DNA of 64,000 bases from Chloroflexota bacterium. Lineage in GTDB: Bacteria > Chloroflexota > Anaerolineae > Anaerolineales > UBA11579. The DNA lies in the NCBI GenBank assembly GCA_016191875.1, contig JACPVG010000012.1:1-64000 (forward strand), given 5' to 3'. Positions 15,989 through 25,206 of this stretch are shown one piece after another (position 1 is the stretch's first letter; each line of letters opens with the position of its first letter). The notes beneath the pieces were generated by a model. It searched no databases, was not told the DNA's origin, and saw only the letters and a list, made by a program, of their open reading frames with translations. Both the position numbers and the translations under genes were made by a program.

Positions 15989-16456
15989 ATGAACGTGTAC
16001 AAGACCTATAGCAAAGTCATAGGTTTAGCGCTGGTCATGGGGCTGCTACTGGGTTGCGGGGCGGCCAGCAGCATCCTTGTCCCCACCGCCACGCCGGAAC
16101 CCACCGCCACGCCTGCGCCGCTGGCGAAGCCGGGCCACTGGGAGGGCGACCCCGAAGTGTCTTTTGATGTGAGCGCAGAGGGGACCGTCAGCAACTTCAC
16201 CATGCTGGTAGCGGGTGATTGCCGGGTGAAAATCAATACTACGATAAGAATTGGTGGCGGGGATGTCCTTGTCATTGGCAACATTGGCCTCGATGGCAAG
16301 CCGTTTGACAATGGCATCGTCGGCAGATTTGACTCCAGCACCCACATTCAGGGGACTATCGCATCTCCGTATGTGTGCGGCAGCGTTGGGGTAATTTCCA
16401 CCTATTACTTACCGGAGGCCCTGACGGGTTGGAGTGCCGAATGGGTGGGGCCGTGA
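15989..16456 (+). CDS. Small lipoprotein, second of three paralogues
   Basis: A 155-residue lipoprotein very like its upstream neighbour. The lipobox is LLGC, the linker PTATPEPTATPAP, and the domain starts GHWEGDPEVSFDV and ends AEWVGP. The cysteines in AGDCRV and YVCGS are kept. ATG 15989 has GGAAAGGAG upstream. The spacer after the previous gene (about 54 bases) resembles the spacer before the third gene, which supports tandem duplication of gene plus leader. The function is unknown. Confidence 0.75.
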   Translation: MNVYKTYSKVIGLALVMGLLLGCGAASSILVPTATPEPTATPAPLAKPGHWEGDPEVSFDVSAEGTVSNFTMLVAGDCRVKINTTIRIGGGDVLVIGNIGLDGKPFDNGIVGRFDSSTHIQGTIASPYVCGSVGVISTYYLPEALTGWSAEWVGP

Positions 16457-16512
16457 CTTCAGCCCGGTATCCACGGAGCAGGGGGCGATCTCCCCTCGAA
16501 AGGAGCAGTGCC

Positions 16513-17022
16513 ATGATTCCAGCCCTACGATTGAAGAAAGTTGCCGCGCTTCTGGCAATCGCCGCGCTGACGCTGAGTTGCAATGTCTTATCGCAAGCGC
16601 CGACGGCCACCCCGGCGCCCACCCCCACCCGAACGACCATCCCGACGGCGACGCTGACCCCAACCCCTGAGGCCAGCCCGACCCCGCCGGGCTACCCGAA
16701 TGCCGGTCATTGGGAAGGCGAAGGGGTGTCGTTTGATGTCACCCAGGATGGGCGCGTGACCAACTTCTCGATTGAGTTGAGCGACTGCATCGTGAAACTG
16801 GGGTCGATAGCCGTAATCTCGGAAGATTATGAATTCAGGTTCGGCACAATGACCAGCAGCGGGCCGGTGTACGATGGCATCCTGGGAACTTTCACATCCT
16901 CCACAACCATGACCGGTACAAATGCCAATCCATTCACCTGCTCTTCAGTGCCGGGATTTTCGACCACTATCACCTGGTATGGCGGCACACCGCCCTGGTG
17001 GGCCAAGTGGGTAGGGCCATAA
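16513..17022 (+). CDS. Small lipoprotein, third of three paralogues
   Basis: A 169-residue lipoprotein, the most diverged of the three. The signal ends in LTLSC, then comes a longer Pro/Thr linker (about 40 residues) and the same domain: GHWEGEGVSFDV at the start, SDCIVK and FTCSS cysteines, and WWAKWVGP at the end. ATG 16513 has AAAGGAG upstream. The last gene before the macro-domain gene. The function is unknown; a binding or envelope role is likely from its location. Confidence 0.75.
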   Translation: MIPALRLKKVAALLAIAALTLSCNVLSQAPTATPAPTPTRTTIPTATLTPTPEASPTPPGYPNAGHWEGEGVSFDVTQDGRVTNFSIELSDCIVKLGSIAVISEDYEFRFGTMTSSGPVYDGILGTFTSSTTMTGTNANPFTCSSVPGFSTTITWYGGTPPWWAKWVGP

Positions 17023-17056
17023 TAGCCTGAGGCAGGTATGGGGCCGCCCCGGCAGG

Positions 17057-17062
17057 TACAAT
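17057..17062 (+). promoter_or_regulatory. -10 box of a probable leaderless gene
   Basis: TACAAT ends six bases before the ATG of the macro-domain gene, leaving no room for a ribosome site. Confidence 0.45.
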
Positions 17063-17068
17063 TGGCGT

Positions 17069-17629
17069 ATGCCCAACCGCATCCTCGCCAGCCGGGCCTA
17101 TGAGAGCGGCTGCGCTTTCCATCTGGTGCAGGGCGACCTGCTGGCCGAAGAGGTGGACGCCATCGTCAACCCGGCCAACGAATGGCTGGCGCACGGCGGC
17201 GGCGTGGCCGGACTGATTGTGCGCGTCGGCGGGCGCGCCATCCAGGACCAGAGCGACGCCTGGGTGCGGGCGCACGGCCCGGTGAGCCATGACCGACCGG
17301 CCTGGACGAGCGCCGGCGCGCTGCCGTGCCGCTACGTGATCCACGCCGTCGGGCCGGTGTGGGGCAGCGGCGACGAAGACGCCAAACTGGCCGCAGCGGT
17401 GACCGCCAGCCTGCGCGTGGCCGAGGAACTGGGCCTGGCCTCGATTTCCCTGCCCGCCATCAGCACCGGCATCTTCGGGTTCCCGAAGGAACGCGCTGCG
17501 CCGGTCATCCTTCTGGCGATAGACGGCCATCTGAAACAAAGCCGGGGCAGCCTGGGCGCGGTGCGGCTGTGTCTGTACGATGACGAGATGGCGGCCACTT
17601 TCCTGAAGGCGTGGGGTGAAAAACCGTAA
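17069..17629 (+). CDS. Macro-domain protein (O-acetyl-ADP-ribose deacetylase-like)
   Basis: A 186-residue single macro domain. Diagnostic motifs are DAIVNPANEWL near residue 31, AHGGGVAGLIV near residue 45, YVIHAVGPVW near residue 90, and the loop SLPAISTGIFGFP near residue 128. Such proteins bind ADP-ribose and remove ADP-ribosyl or O-acetyl-ADP-ribose groups in the cytosol. The spacing of catalytic segments is intact, so activity is likely. It stands alone, with no ADP-ribosyltransferase gene beside it. It probably starts from a leaderless mRNA. Confidence 0.9.
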   Translation: MPNRILASRAYESGCAFHLVQGDLLAEEVDAIVNPANEWLAHGGGVAGLIVRVGGRAIQDQSDAWVRAHGPVSHDRPAWTSAGALPCRYVIHAVGPVWGSGDEDAKLAAAVTASLRVAEELGLASISLPAISTGIFGFPKERAAPVILLAIDGHLKQSRGSLGAVRLCLYDDEMAATFLKAWGEKP

Positions 17630-17727
17630 TTGGTGATCAGTAACTGGCAATTGACTGATCACGGGCCTGATTACCCAATTACGGATCACTAATTACCGCT
17701 TACTGATTACCGGTTACCATTGGCCTC
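17628..17727. repeat. Inverted pair of heptad repeat arrays
   Basis: The longest of these arrays. Left units GTAATTG, GTGATCA, GTAACTG, GCAATTG; a centre CTGATCACGGGCCTGAT; then right units including CAATTAC, GGATCAC, TAATTAC, CGCTTAC, TGATTAC and CGGTTAC. It fills the whole gap between the macro-domain gene and the methyltransferase gene. Confidence 0.7.
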
Positions 17728-17728
17728 C

Positions 17729-18511
17729 ATGATCACCTCTCCCTCCAACCCGCGCATCAAACAGGTCCGCGCCCTCAACGCCCGCGCCAGAGAACGCCGC
17801 GAGGCCGGGCTGTTCGTCATCGAAGGGGTACGCCTGTGCGAAGAGGCGCTGGCCGCAAAACAGCGGCCGGAGATCGTCCTGCACACCGAAGAGTTGGACG
17901 GGCGCGGACGGGCACTGCTGGCGGCGTTCACCAGAGCCGGCGCGCCGCTCGAAGCCGTCTCGCCGGACGTGATGAAAGCCGCCAGCGACACGCAGACGCC
18001 GCAGGGCGTGCTGGCGGTGCTGCCCCTGAGCCCACGGCCGCGCCCGGCGCAACTGGATTTCGTTCTCGTGGCCGACCAGGTGCGCGACCCCGGCAATCTG
18101 GGCACGCTCCTGCGCAGCGCGGCGGCGGCCGGCGTCCAGGCGGTCTGGATGCACCCCGGCACCGCCGACGCCTACGCGCCCAAGGTGTTGCGGGCCGGGA
18201 TGGGGGCGCACTTTCGTCTCTCGCTTGAAACGCTGGGTTATGAGGATATCCGCAGCGCCGCCAAGCGGCACGGCCTGCGCCTACTCCTGGCCGCGGCCGG
18301 GCAGGGCGAACCCTGCGACCGGGCCGACCTGGGCGCGCCACTGGCGCTGGTAGTGGGCTCGGAGGCCGAGGGCAGCGGCGCGGGGCTGACGGCTGCGACC
18401 GACGGGTTCGTGCACATCCCGATGCCGGGCGGTTTCGAGTCGCTCAACGCCGCCGTGGCCGGTTCGATTCTGATGTTCGAGGCCGTGCGGCAGAGACGGG
18501 AAAAGCCGTGA
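17729..18511 (+). CDS. TrmH/SpoU-family RNA 2'-O-methyltransferase
   Basis: A 260-residue SPOUT-class RNA methyltransferase. An N-terminal substrate-binding domain (SPSNPRIKQVRALNARARERREAG) is followed by the catalytic domain. Motif 1 is DQVRDPGNLGTLLRSA near residue 114, motif 2 is LVVGSEAEGSG near residue 205, and motif 3 is IPMPGGFESLNAAVAGSILMFE near residue 228. The trefoil-knot SAM site is complete. These enzymes methylate ribose in rRNA or tRNA; the exact target is not known. ATG 17729 is chosen over TTG 17720; the repeat array supplies a TACCAT box eight bases upstream. Confidence 0.88.
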   Translation: MITSPSNPRIKQVRALNARARERREAGLFVIEGVRLCEEALAAKQRPEIVLHTEELDGRGRALLAAFTRAGAPLEAVSPDVMKAASDTQTPQGVLAVLPLSPRPRPAQLDFVLVADQVRDPGNLGTLLRSAAAAGVQAVWMHPGTADAYAPKVLRAGMGAHFRLSLETLGYEDIRSAAKRHGLRLLLAAAGQGEPCDRADLGAPLALVVGSEAEGSGAGLTAATDGFVHIPMPGGFESLNAAVAGSILMFEAVRQRREKP

Positions 18512-18513
18512 AC

Positions 18514-18612
18514 AGAAATTTGTGATTCGAGTTCCGCGAGCCAGCCATCCGCGCCATACTCGAATGACTGCTCACGGAGTTCTGCCTACGAATTACCGAT
18601 TACCATTCACCT
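18514..18612. repeat. Degenerate repeat array
   Basis: A weaker array between the methyltransferase and DUF711 genes. Right-hand units CGAATTA, CCGATTA, CCATTCA are clear, and left-hand ATTCGAG-type units are partly decayed. Confidence 0.4.
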
Positions 18613-18613
18613 A

Positions 18614-19843
18614 ATGAAGATACGCTCAATCACCTATTTCCTCAATCCTCGTTGGCCGCTGGTTGACGAGCGGCTGGCCGCGGCGGGCGTGTTCATCGCC
18701 ACGGCGCGCCCGGCCGTGCAGGCCGCCGGCTACGAGGTCCAGACCGCCCGGCTGGCCACCGTGCCGTTCCCGGAGTTGCTGGAGCGCTGGAGCACGGAGG
18801 AGGCTGTGCGGCTGGCCGTCGCGCTGGAAGCCGCGGCCGCGGCGCAGGGCTACAACTACCCGGCGCTCGGCCCAGCGCGCCTCGGCCAGCCGGAGGCATA
18901 CGCCGCCATCCCCGAAATCCTCAAGGCCACGTCCAGCACATTTTTGTGCGCCGAGATGAGCACGCGTGAGGCGGGCGTTTCGCTGCCTGGCGTGCGCGCC
19001 TGCGCCGGAATCATTCACGCGCTGGCGTCGCAGGACCCCAACGGTTTCGGCAACATGTACTTCACCGCCCTGGCCAACGTACCGCCCGGCTCGCCGTTCT
19101 TCCCGGCCGCCTACCATGCGGGCGACGCGCCGGCCTTCGCCTTCGCCACTGAGGCCGCCGACCTGGCCGTGGCGGCTTTCGAAGCGGCGGGTTCGCTGGA
19201 TGTGGCCATTGGGAATCTGGTGGCGGCGCTGGAACAGCACGGCGCGGCGCTGGCGAAGGTGGGGGAGGAGCTGGCAGCGCAGACCGGGGCGCGTTTCGGC
19301 GGCATCGACTTCTCGCTGGCCGGTTTCCCGACCGGGGCCCAATCGCTCGGCACGGCCTTCGAGCGCCTGGGCGTCCCGGCCGTCGGGCGGCACGGGTCGC
19401 TGGCGGCCGCGGCGCTGATCGCCGACGCCATTGACCGAGCGCAGTTCCCGCGCGCGGGCTTCAGCGGCCTGATGCTGCCTGTGCTGGAGGACTACACCCT
19501 GGCGAAGCGCGCCGCTGAGGGTCCCCTGACCATCAAGGATGTGCTGATGTTCTCGGCGGTGTGCGGGACGGGGCTGGACACACTGCCGCTGCCGGGCGAT
19601 ACGACCCCCGAACAACTGGCGGCGCTGCTGCTCGACCTGGCGGCGCTGGCCCAGCGGCTGGATAAGCCCCTGACGGCGCGGCTCATGCCCATCCCGGGCA
19701 AGCGAGCCGGCGAGCCGACCACATTCGAGTTCGATTTCTTCGCCAACAGCCGGGTGATGGCGCTGGACGCCGCGCCCCTGGCCGGACCCCTGATGGGGGA
19801 TGAGTCGTTTGTGTTGAGGCCGCGCCCGCGTCAGGGCGAGTAG
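18614..19843 (+). CDS. DUF711 family protein
   Basis: A 409-residue cytosolic protein of the DUF711 (UPF0210-related) family. It starts MKIRSITYFLNP and has family-type segments STFLCAEMSTREAGVS near residue 107 and GIDFSLAGFP near residue 228, with GLMLPVLEDYTLAKRA near residue 282. The family folds like pyruvate-formate-lyase-related proteins, but no function is settled. The length is normal. Its 3' end overlaps the convergent Kelch gene by 13 bases. Confidence 0.85.
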   Translation: MKIRSITYFLNPRWPLVDERLAAAGVFIATARPAVQAAGYEVQTARLATVPFPELLERWSTEEAVRLAVALEAAAAAQGYNYPALGPARLGQPEAYAAIPEILKATSSTFLCAEMSTREAGVSLPGVRACAGIIHALASQDPNGFGNMYFTALANVPPGSPFFPAAYHAGDAPAFAFATEAADLAVAAFEAAGSLDVAIGNLVAALEQHGAALAKVGEELAAQTGARFGGIDFSLAGFPTGAQSLGTAFERLGVPAVGRHGSLAAAALIADAIDRAQFPRAGFSGLMLPVLEDYTLAKRAAEGPLTIKDVLMFSAVCGTGLDTLPLPGDTTPEQLAALLLDLAALAQRLDKPLTARLMPIPGKRAGEPTTFEFDFFANSRVMALDAAPLAGPLMGDESFVLRPRPRQGE

Positions 19844-20766
19844 ATGAGCGTGCGGCCGGCGTTCTCGGCCGCGCCAGCCCGGTCGGAGCCGCCCAGCACG
19901 TAGAGCAACCCGTCCAGGCCGACGGCCGGGACGCCGTGCAGGGCCACCGGCAGGGGGTCAGTGAGCGTCCAACTATCCGAGTCCGGGTCGTAGACCTCGA
20001 CCGAATCCAACGTCGCACCGCTCCCGAGCACCTCTCCGCCCAAGGCGTAGAGGCGGCCATCCAGCACGGCCGTGGCATGGCCGGCGCGCGCCACGTTGAG
20101 CGGCGCGGCGTAAGTCCAGGTGTCTGTTTCAGGGTCGTACACCTCCACCGAGGTCAGTTCGTTTCGCCCGCTCCAGCGCCCGCCGATAGCGTAGATGCGC
20201 CCATCCAGGGCCACGGCGGTGGTGTGTTCTCGGGCCTCGTGCAGGGAAGCCCGCGCCGTCCACGTTCCGCTGGCCGGGTCGAAGCGCAACAGCGCCTGCG
20301 TGCCGCCCACGCCGCCGACGATGTAAATGTAATCTCCCAGGCTCACCGCCGCGCCGGCCGCCCGGTTCTCGGGCATGTCCGGCAGGCGCTCCCAGCGGTC
20401 TTCCGCCGGGTCGTAGACCCACGCGTCCGGCGCGGCGCCCCACAGGCTGCTGAACCCGCCAAAGACGTACAGCGCCCCGTCGTGGGCGGCGGCCATCAGG
20501 TGGTGGCGGCCGCCGGGCATGTCGCCCAGGCGTTCCCAGCGGTCTTCGCCGGGCAGATAGACCTCCAGGGTATCGTCGCCGCCCAGGCCGCCCGGCACGT
20601 AGATGCGCCCGTCCAGGGCGGCGGCGGGCATTTCACTGCGCGGGCCGGGCATGTCGGCCGCCTGCGTCCAGTCGCCTTCAGGAATTTCCAGCGCGGAGGG
20701 CACGATCTCCGGCGCGCAGGCTGCCAGCAGCAGCGCGGCCAGGGCGATGATTCGGGCGGGTCTCAT
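19831..20766 (-). CDS. Kelch-repeat lipoprotein
   Basis: A 311-residue exported beta-propeller. The N-terminus is a lipoprotein signal (ALAALLLAACAP). About five or six Kelch blades follow, each with a paired-Gly strand (for example AALDGRIYVPGGLGG, AVALDGRIYAIGGRW, AVLDGRLYALGGE) and an aromatic pair in 'YDPETDTWTYAAPL'. These propellers bind proteins or sugars; the ligand is unknown. ATG 20766 is preceded by AGGAGG, and it lies one base after the stop of the phosphatase gene, so the two are translationally linked. It converges on DUF711 with a 13-base overlap. Confidence 0.85.
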   Translation of the reverse strand: MRPARIIALAALLLAACAPEIVPSALEIPEGDWTQAADMPGPRSEMPAAALDGRIYVPGGLGGDDTLEVYLPGEDRWERLGDMPGGRHHLMAAAHDGALYVFGGFSSLWGAAPDAWVYDPAEDRWERLPDMPENRAAGAAVSLGDYIYIVGGVGGTQALLRFDPASGTWTARASLHEAREHTTAVALDGRIYAIGGRWSGRNELTSVEVYDPETDTWTYAAPLNVARAGHATAVLDGRLYALGGEVLGSGATLDSVEVYDPDSDSWTLTDPLPVALHGVPAVGLDGLLYVLGGSDRAGAAENAGRTLIYSP

Positions 20767-20767
20767 C

Positions 20768-21760
20768 TCAGTCCTCCTGCGCCAGCGTGAAGGCATCCAC
20801 GACCTCGCCGTTTACGTTGACGAACTCGATGTCCATGCCTTCCGGCGAGGCGCTGATGAACAGCGCGCCGTGGGCGGCGCGGTAGCGCGCCAGGCTCTCC
20901 GGAAGCGGGACGATGAAATAGTAGCGGCTGCCTCCGCCCAGGCCGTTGGTGACGTGCGTCAGGCCGGCGATCTCCAGCCGTTCGTAGAGGTGGTCGTGCC
21001 CGGCCAGGAGCAGGTCGGCGCCCCACCCGGCATAGGGCCATTGCAGGGGCGGGTTATCCCCGTGCCGCCCGGAGGAGAAGGGCGGGTGGTGCAGCACCAC
21101 CACCTGCCAGGGCGCGGTGGAGGCGGCCAGCCCGGCCTTCAGCCATTCGGCCTGGCGCGAGGAACGGCCGATGCCGTCCGGCTCGCGGCTGTCGCTGTCG
21201 AGCATGAAGAAGTGCACGGGCCCCCAGACGAAATCGTAGTAGCGTTCGTGGCCGGGCAGGTTGAAGTAGTCCAGGTAGGGCTGCGCGCCGGGCGTGTCCC
21301 AGTCGTGGTTGCCGAGCGTTGGGAAGAAGCGGTTGACCTCGCTGCCCTCGCCGTATTCCCCGGCATAGCCGCCAATGTAGTCGCTGTAGAACTGGCCGAT
21401 GTTCGGGTCGATGGTCTCGGCCGCGCCATTCGGGTAATTGTTGTCGCCGGTGGTGACGATGAACTCCGGCTGCCAGGCAAGGACGAGGGCGGCCACCGCA
21501 GCGGCGTTGGCGTCGCCTGTGCCATAGTCGCCGATGATGGCGAAACGCGCCTGCGGGTTGGTGGGGGTGGGCTCGGTCGGGGTGGTTTCGGTCGGGGTCG
21601 GGGGCGGCGCAGTGGCGGTTGGCAGCGCGCGGGCGGTTGGGCTGGCGGTCGGCAGGCTGACGGCCGTCTGAGTGGACGGAGGCGTTGGCGTCGTCTGCCC
21701 AGCGCAGGCGGCCAGGAAGGCCAGCAGACCGGCCAGCATGACGTGCAGGATTCTCGGCAT
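20768..21760 (-). CDS. Exported metallophosphoesterase (purple acid phosphatase-like)
   Basis: A 330-residue lipoprotein (LLAFLAACAG, then a Pro/Thr linker of about 45 residues) with a calcineurin-type phosphoesterase domain. Motifs are FAIIGDYGTGD near residue 75, VTTGDNNYPNG near residue 103, TLGNHDWD near residue 147, VVLHHPPF near residue 222 and LLLAGHDHLYER near residue 250. The set matches the acid phosphatase type-5 group. It should act outside the membrane on phosphate esters. The start ATG 21760 lies six bases after TATAAT (21767-21772), so the mRNA is probably leaderless; the longer in-frame extension is rejected. Confidence 0.85.
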   Translation of the reverse strand: MPRILHVMLAGLLAFLAACAGQTTPTPPSTQTAVSLPTASPTARALPTATAPPPTPTETTPTEPTPTNPQARFAIIGDYGTGDANAAAVAALVLAWQPEFIVTTGDNNYPNGAAETIDPNIGQFYSDYIGGYAGEYGEGSEVNRFFPTLGNHDWDTPGAQPYLDYFNLPGHERYYDFVWGPVHFFMLDSDSREPDGIGRSSRQAEWLKAGLAASTAPWQVVVLHHPPFSSGRHGDNPPLQWPYAGWGADLLLAGHDHLYERLEIAGLTHVTNGLGGGSRYYFIVPLPESLARYRAAHGALFISASPEGMDIEFVNVNGEVVDAFTLAQED

Positions 21761-21766
21761 GGCCTC

Positions 21767-21772
21767 ATTATA
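21767..21772 (-). promoter_or_regulatory. -10 box of a probable leaderless gene
   Basis: TATAAT on the minus strand, six bases before the ATG of the metallophosphoesterase gene. Confidence 0.55.
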
Positions 21773-21958
21773 GCGGCGTCTCCTGGGCGCCTGCAACGAC
21801 CGGCTTTATCTGCGCGCATCCGCGTTCAGCTGCGGTCCTTCCTGCTTTTTCCCCCTTCAATCAGGACAATTGTCATCCGATTTCGGGTCAACCTGACCCT
21901 GCCCGAACTTCCCCTTCGCGCCTATCCTGAGGATGACCGCAAGAAGGAGACGCCGACG

Positions 21959-22210
21959 ATGAGCGAACATAGCCACGCCCTAGCCAGCCCGGAAGAACGC
22001 CTGACCGCCCTGCTCGACAACATCAGTTCCTATATCGAGCAGTACCACGGCGGCTGGGTGCGCTTCGACTCGCTGGAAGGCGGGGTGCTGAAGGTGAAAT
22101 TGGGCGGGGCCTGCCAGGGCTGCGCCCTGACCCAGACCACCCTGCAGGGTTGGATCGCCGGCACAGTGCGGCAGTTCTTCCCCGAGATCACGGAGGTGCG
22201 GGCCGTATAG
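21959..22210 (+). CDS. NifU C-terminal domain iron-sulfur protein
   Basis: An 83-residue protein that is a single NifU C-terminal (Nfu) domain. It has the hallmark LGGACQGCALTQTTLQ with the CxxC pair near residues 52-55, and ends FPEITEVRAV. Nfu domains carry a [4Fe-4S] cluster between subunits of a dimer and pass it to apoproteins in the cytosol. No other iron-sulfur assembly gene is beside it. The start is chosen at ATG 21959 with GAAGGAG upstream. Confidence 0.9.
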   Translation: MSEHSHALASPEERLTALLDNISSYIEQYHGGWVRFDSLEGGVLKVKLGGACQGCALTQTTLQGWIAGTVRQFFPEITEVRAV

Positions 22211-22287
22211 CCGCCGCGCCTCTCTGACCATCCTCCTCCTCACTCGTGCGCCCCGCTCTCGCAGCGGGGCGCAACGTTTGCGAGTGA

Positions 22288-22293
22288 TACAAT
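22288..22293 (+). promoter_or_regulatory. -10 box of a probable leaderless gene
   Basis: TACAAT nine bases before the ATG of the thioesterase gene at 22303. No ribosome site fits between. Confidence 0.4.
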
Positions 22294-22302
22294 TCGCGGG
22301 TT

Positions 22303-23199
22303 ATGCCTGAACCCCTGCGCTTCGTCCGTCCCTTCCGCGTGCGCCAGTACGAATGCGACATGTACGGCCACGTGAACAACGCCAATTATCTGCGCTATAT
22401 GCAGGAAGCGGCCATCGAGGCCTCCGCCGCGGCGGGTTACGATATGGCTCGCTACAACGAACTGGGCACGCTGTGGCTGCCACACCGCACCGAGATCGAA
22501 TATCTCCAGCCGCTGGTTTACGGCGACGCTTTTGAAATCCACACCTGGGTGGAGGACTTCCGCCGGGTGCGCTCGCGGCGCGCCTACGAGTTTCGCCGCA
22601 ACGGCGAGACGGCGGCGCGCGCCAGTACAGACTGGGTGTACCTGGGCGCCGAAGGGCGACGCCCCGTAAGCATCCCGACGGAGATGATGGCGGCCTTCTT
22701 CCCCGCTGGCGCGCCGGCAGAGGCCGCCCGGCGCGAGCCGTTCCCGGCCGCGCCGCCGCCCCCGCCGGTGGTGGTGCGGCGGGCGCACACGGTGGCATGG
22801 CGGGACGTGGACCCGGCCGGGCACGTGAACAACGCCAACTACCTCTCGCTGGTGGAGGACACAGCCATGGATGTGGGCCGGGCGTTCGGCTGGTCGCTGG
22901 CGCGGATGCTGGAGCGGGGCCTGGCCTGGGTGATCCGCCAGGCGCGCATCGAGTACCGGCAACAGGCGCGTTACGCGGACGCGCTGGAAACCAGCACCTA
23001 TCTGGGCGGGATACGCCGCTCGTCGGCGCAGCGCTGGTACTTCGTGCGGCTTGCGGAGACCGGCGACCTGGCGGCGCAACTGCTGGTGCAGTACGTGCTG
23101 ATCGACCTGAAGACCAATCGCCCGGCGGCCATCCCGGACGACCTGCGCCGCGACTTTGCGCCCAACGTGGCCGTCCGGCCGGCCGGGGAAGGCGCGTGA
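22303..23199 (+). CDS. Tandem hot-dog acyl-CoA thioesterase-like protein
   Basis: A 298-residue protein with two 4HBT hot-dog domains. Each carries the active-site block: DMYGHVNNANYLRYMQEAA near residue 20 and DVDPAGHVNNANYLSLVED near residue 170, with a Pro-rich linker between. The Asp-x-x-GHVNN pattern is that of YbgC/FatA-type acyl thioesterases, so hydrolysis of acyl-CoA or acyl-ACP in the cytosol is likely. Two complete active sites in one chain are less common than single domains. The next gene overlaps its stop by four bases. Confidence 0.85.
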   Translation: MPEPLRFVRPFRVRQYECDMYGHVNNANYLRYMQEAAIEASAAAGYDMARYNELGTLWLPHRTEIEYLQPLVYGDAFEIHTWVEDFRRVRSRRAYEFRRNGETAARASTDWVYLGAEGRRPVSIPTEMMAAFFPAGAPAEAARREPFPAAPPPPPVVVRRAHTVAWRDVDPAGHVNNANYLSLVEDTAMDVGRAFGWSLARMLERGLAWVIRQARIEYRQQARYADALETSTYLGGIRRSSAQRWYFVRLAETGDLAAQLLVQYVLIDLKTNRPAAIPDDLRRDFAPNVAVRPAGEGA

Positions 23200-23771
23200 G
23201 CGCGCCTCTGCTCGGCGAGCGCTTCGAGGAGGCGCTGGCGTACGCCCACCGGCTGCACCGCCGCCAGAAACGCAAGGCCAGCGGCGTGCCGTACATCAGC
23301 CATCTGCTGGCGGTGACGGCCCTGGTGCTGGAAGACGGCGGCGGCGAGGACGAAGCCATCGCGGCGCTGCTGCACGACGCCGTGGAAGACCAGGGCGGCC
23401 GGGCGACGCTGGCGCAGATCCGCACGCGGTTTGGCGAACGCGTGGCGGAAATCGTCCAGATGTGCAGCGACGCGGATGCCATGCCCAAGCCGCCCTGGCG
23501 CGGGCGCAAGGAGGCACACCTGGCGCGCCTGCGCTCGGCGGATGCCGCGACCCGGCGGGTGCTGGCGGCCGACAAACTGCACAACGCCCGCACGATACTG
23601 GCCGACCTGCGGGCGCAGGGGCCGGGGGTGTGGGAGCGGTTCACCGGCGGCCGGGAGGGCACGCTGTGGTATTACCGGGCGGTTCATACCGCGCTGGCGG
23701 AGCAGGGCGGGGGCCGGATGGTGGACGACCTGGCGCGGGTGCTGGAGGACATCGAAGACCTTGCCGGGTGA
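23196..23771 (+). CDS. HD-domain phosphohydrolase (SpoT-hydrolase-like)
   Basis: A 191-residue protein with the bacterial HD hydrolase signature. VPYISHLLAVTAL near residue 28, ALLHDAVEDQGG near residue 53 (HD pair) and LAADKLHNARTIL near residue 124 match the (p)ppGpp hydrolase half of RelA/SpoT, but no synthetase domain is present. It could be a small alarmone hydrolase of the MESH1 type or another phosphohydrolase. The GTG start overlaps the thioesterase stop in a GTGA junction, so the two are translationally coupled. Confidence 0.8.
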   Translation: MSAPLLGERFEEALAYAHRLHRRQKRKASGVPYISHLLAVTALVLEDGGGEDEAIAALLHDAVEDQGGRATLAQIRTRFGERVAEIVQMCSDADAMPKPPWRGRKEAHLARLRSADAATRRVLAADKLHNARTILADLRAQGPGVWERFTGGREGTLWYYRAVHTALAEQGGGRMVDDLARVLEDIEDLAG

Positions 23772-23972
23772 ATAGCAAGATATTTTGCTAATTTTCTGTG
23801 ATTTCATAATATTTTGAATATTGGCGCTGTAGAGCACATCGATGCCTATCAACCTGCCAACCATTGTCTTTCCTCGGTCATTATTCCCGCGTAAGAATTG
23901 CAGAAGGATTCGAGACTATCCTTAAAGACAGTCCTCGTTTTTGGCCTTCCTTGTTATACTTCTCCTTCCACT

Positions 23973-24995
<1,023 letters not shown>

Positions 24996-25039
24996 GGGGG
25001 CCGCCGAATGCTCTTCACCACGGAGACACAGAGAAAGGC

Positions 25040-25187
25040 AGAAAGCCTACCGTAGATGAACACGGATGCACGCGGATGAATGCGCGATACGCACTACCTA
25101 ATGCCTGTTGCAGGATGCGTATTGCGTGAAATCCTAAACGGCGTCACTAATCTGTGCCCATCCGTGTTCATCTGTGGTTGAGTCTTT
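25040..25187. repeat. Inverted array of 10-base repeats
   Basis: Left units GATGAACACG, GATGCACGCG, GATGAATGCG have a 10-base period. Right units ATCTGTGCCC, ATCCGTGTTC, ATCTGTGG are their inverted counterpart. An inner inverted pair (CGATACGCA with TGCGTATTGCG) lies between them. This fills the gap between moaA and the HAD gene. Confidence 0.6.
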
Positions 25188-25206
25188 TGTGCAACAAAGA
25201 TCGCTA

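Noticed and set aside
23772-23972. Molybdenum-cofactor riboswitch before moaA
   Set aside because: No conserved moco-RNA elements could be found by eye. The region is AT-rich with only short inverted repeats.
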